The position numbers and the translations under genes are program-made. This document shows positions 61,962 through 64,000 of a stretch of DNA of 64,000 bases, piece by piece. Below the pieces are notes generated by a model, which made no database searches, was not told where the DNA came from, and worked only from the letters and a program-made list of their open reading frames with translations. The DNA comes from Rhodopirellula baltica SH 1 (GTDB lineage Bacteria > Planctomycetota > Planctomycetia > Pirellulales > Pirellulaceae): assembly GCF_000196115.1 (NCBI RefSeq), contig NC_005027.1:2604001-2668000 (forward strand), in the 5' to 3' direction. Each line of letters opens with the position of its first letter. Position 1 is the first letter of the stretch.

Positions 61962-63467
61962 TCAATACGCTTTCGCGAAAATGGCTCGTTGAGCTGCGGG
62001 TTTGCCAGTCAAGAAGCAGGTGCCTTCGGTCGCGTTGTCCGATCGCGGAACGCAACGTATCGTCACCTTCAACTCTTTCAACAACGGCTGCAAAGAGTCT
62101 TCATCGCAGTAGTGACACCAAGCGAACCCGCCGGTGATTGCGGTGTCGCCTTTGTCAGCAAAGAAGTCGCGAAACTCAGCTTCGGATGTCAGCTCGACTG
62201 TGTTGTCTTCCCGCATCTTCAAAGCGGCGTCGAACAACTCCTGCTGCAACGTTGCCAGTTTCTCGCCGATCGTTGCGACCAATTCCGCTCGGTCGATGCC
62301 GACACTTTTGGGTTGGTTGCGAATGCCGCAGAAAACCGTGCCCGCGGCGATGTCCTTCGGTCCAACTTCCAATCGAATCGGCACGCCTCGTTTGACGTGG
62401 TACCACTTCTTTTCGCCGCCGCGAATGTCGCGGTCGTCGATGGTTACCCGGACAGGTGCATTCGCGTAGGTTTGAGCCGCCAATTCGTCGCGGAGTGATT
62501 GAACGTATTCCATCACCTCCGCTCGCGAATCGTCTTTGTAGATTGGTTGAATGACGACATGCGTTGGTGCCAAACGCGGTGGCAAAACCAACCCATCATC
62601 GTCGCTGTGCGTCATAATCAAAGCACCGATCAAACGAGTGCTGACGCCCCAAGAGGTTGTCCAAGCAAACTCGATGTCGCCGGACTCACTTTGAAATTTG
62701 ATTTCCTGCGCTTTTGAAAAGTTCTGACCCAGGAAGTGGCTCGTCCCCGCTTGCAAGGCCTTGCGATCTTGCATCATGGCTTCGATCGACAACGTCTCAA
62801 CGGCGCCGGGGAAACGTTCCAGCGGAGTCTTGCTACCGACGATGACTGGCATCGCCATCCAGTTCTCAGCAAAGTCTCGGTAGACCTCGACCATCTTCTC
62901 GGTTTCTTCGACCGCTTCTTCCGAAGTCGCGTGGACGGTGTGGCCTTCCTGCCAAAGAAATTCCGCGGTGCGCAAAAACATTCGCGTCCGCATTTCCCAA
63001 CGCACAACGTTGGCCCATTGGTTGATCAGAATTGGCAAATCACGGTAACTCTGCACCCACTTCGCGTAGGTTGCACCAATGATCGTTTCGCTAGTTGGTC
63101 GAACGATCAATGGTTCTTCGAGCTTGCCCGCAGGCCGCAACCCGCCATCAGGATCTGGTTCAAGACGGTGGTGAGTGACGACCGCGCACTCTTTCGCAAA
63201 TCCCTCGACGTGTTCGGCTTCCTTCTCGAGGAAGCTCATCGGGATAAACAATGGGAAGTAAGCGTTTTGGTGGCCGGTTGCTTTGAACATGTCATCCAAA
63301 GCACGCTGGACGTTTTCCCAAAGCTGGTAGCCCCACGGTTTGATCACCATGCAACCGCGAACCGGCGAGTTCTCAGCGAGGTCGGCTGCCCGAATGACTT
63401 GTTGATACCACTCGGGATAATTCTCTTCGCGAGTTGGGCTGATGGCTGTCCTGGGGGCTTTGCTCAT
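61962..63467 (-). CDS. proS: Prolyl-tRNA synthetase, archaeal/eukaryotic-type (ProS3)
   Basis: 501 residues from the ATG at 63467, which overlaps the carA stop (ATGA). It charges tRNA-Pro. Class II motifs: FIPMSFLEKEAEHVEGF, RPTSETIIGATYAKWVQSYRDLP (motif 2 region), RWEMRTRMFLRTAEFLWQEGHT, and motif 3 GVSTRLIGALIMTHSDDDGLVLPPRLAP, followed by the anticodon-binding domain and a C-terminal zinc-type part ending in the conserved KAY. It lacks the INS editing domain of the E. coli type, as usual for ProS3 enzymes. Coupled to carA. Confidence 0.95.
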   Translation of the reverse strand: MSKAPRTAISPTREENYPEWYQQVIRAADLAENSPVRGCMVIKPWGYQLWENVQRALDDMFKATGHQNAYFPLFIPMSFLEKEAEHVEGFAKECAVVTHHRLEPDPDGGLRPAGKLEEPLIVRPTSETIIGATYAKWVQSYRDLPILINQWANVVRWEMRTRMFLRTAEFLWQEGHTVHATSEEAVEETEKMVEVYRDFAENWMAMPVIVGSKTPLERFPGAVETLSIEAMMQDRKALQAGTSHFLGQNFSKAQEIKFQSESGDIEFAWTTSWGVSTRLIGALIMTHSDDDGLVLPPRLAPTHVVIQPIYKDDSRAEVMEYVQSLRDELAAQTYANAPVRVTIDDRDIRGGEKKWYHVKRGVPIRLEVGPKDIAAGTVFCGIRNQPKSVGIDRAELVATIGEKLATLQQELFDAALKMREDNTVELTSEAEFRDFFADKGDTAITGGFAWCHYCDEDSLQPLLKELKVTIRCVPRSDNATEGTCFLTGKPAAQRAIFAKAY

Positions 63468-64000
63468 GCGGTCACCCCGCACTTCTCGTTCAGTTGTTCC
63501 TGGAATCGTGAGAATAAGTAGTGGCTGTCGTGAGGACCGGCCGCAGCTTCGGGGTGATATTGAACAGCAAACGCTCCGGTGTCTTTGTGACGAACACCTG
63601 CGATCGTGTCATCGTTCAAATTGCGGTGCGTGACTTCCAAGCAATCTGGCAAACCTTGATCATCGACCGCGAAGCCGTGGTTTTGGCTGGTGATTTCAAC
63701 CTTGCCCGTTTCCAAATCGAGAACGGGTTGGTTGGCTCCACGGTGACCGAATTTCAGTTTGAAGGTTTTGGCACCGCAGGCGACGGACAGCAGTTGGTGA
63801 CCGAGACAAATTCCAAACACGGGGACTTGGCCGAGCAATTCACCAATCGCTTTGTGAGCGTAGGTCAATGGTTCGGGGTCGCCGGGTCCATTGGACAAGA
63901 ACACACCGTCGGGATCCATCTTCAAGATGTCATCGGCGGATGCATTTCCAGGAACGATCGTGACTCGGTTGCCGCGTGAACGCAGGTGCCGCGGAATGTT
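63464..64000 (-). CDS. carA: Carbamoyl-phosphate synthase small subunit (partial)
   Basis: The C-terminal 178 residues or so; the N-terminal part lies beyond the right edge. It supplies ammonia from glutamine to the large subunit for arginine and pyrimidine synthesis. Glutamine amidotransferase marks: PDGVFLSNGPGDPE, the catalytic cysteine in VFGICLGHQLLS, KFGHRGANQPV, ITSQNHGFAVD, and the His-Glu pair in FAVQYHPEAAAGPHD. Its TGA overlaps the proS start codon by four bases (ATGA), an uncommon pairing. Confidence 0.95.
   Translation of the reverse strand, partial: NIPRHLRSRGNRVTIVPGNASADDILKMDPDGVFLSNGPGDPEPLTYAHKAIGELLGQVPVFGICLGHQLLSVACGAKTFKLKFGHRGANQPVLDLETGKVEITSQNHGFAVDDQGLPDCLEVTHRNLNDDTIAGVRHKDTGAFAVQYHPEAAAGPHDSHYLFSRFQEQLNEKCGVTA

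Overview
This window reads as chromosome of a marine planctomycete of the Rhodopirellula/Pirellulaceae type. The supporting signs are all in the sequence: a DUF1592/DUF1552 gene pair with CxxCH haem motifs, two DUF1559 pseudopilin-like proteins, a secreted sulfatase with a CSPSR site next to a sialidase-like protein, Tat-exported Gfo/Idh/MocA and FAD oxidoreductases, a planctomycete-type ECF sigma factor with a FecR partner, and intergenic spaces full of short palindromic repeats. No rRNA, tRNA, CRISPR array, prophage or classical insertion sequence was recognised.

Layout. 1-1410: two PH-domain membrane proteins (YdbS/YdbT type), minus strand, the first cut by the window edge. 1707-5054: DUF1592-type haem protein and DUF1552 protein, plus strand. 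5055-15600: genes separated by arrays of two alternating palindromic repeats (here called A and B). Between them lie a pseudopilin, a membrane-anchored unknown, a tightly coupled minus-strand operon (FAD oxidoreductase, membrane protein, ECF sigma factor, FecR protein with a DNRLRE-like tail), and a second pseudopilin overlapping a 59-residue lipoprotein gene. 15601-19318: endonuclease III, serine acetyltransferase, a Cys/Gly-rich lipoprotein and a membrane protein. 19357-21000: a 368-bp-spaced direct duplication, a TetR regulator and a MITE-like element, leading into an RND efflux pair (to 26130). 26150-36281: small membrane protein, secreted CHAT-like protein, membrane protein, FlgI-like/HEAT lipoprotein, di-CxxCH cytochrome, SPOR-like protein, RdgB and QueD-type enzymes. 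36970-43091: DoxX plus Gfo/Idh/MocA operon, sialidase-like protein and sulfatase, two of these genes followed by near-identical terminators. 43120-46370: a DUF1581/DUF1583-type gene split by a -1 frameshift at a T6 tract. 46568-50837: threonine dehydratase, LptB and a signal peptidase I with a very large insertion. 51056-53602: TolC-like protein and a DinB-like protein. 54190-60031: part of a Tad (Flp) pilus locus (pilin, CpaA, CpaB, CpaC, CpaE). 60125-64000: Lnt, ProS and the C-terminal part of CarA.

How the parts work together. Envelope functions dominate: lipoprotein maturation (Lnt), LPS transport (LptB), signal peptide removal (LepB), Tad pilus assembly and RND efflux under a TetR regulator. 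The ECF/FecR operon probably controls its own co-transcribed FAD enzyme or related surface functions. The sulfatase and sialidase-like proteins fit degradation of sulfated marine polysaccharides. The features most worth a second look are the A/B palindromic repeat system, the putative programmed frameshift, the signal peptidase with an inserted jelly-roll-like domain, and a CHAT protein that seems to have lost both catalytic residues.
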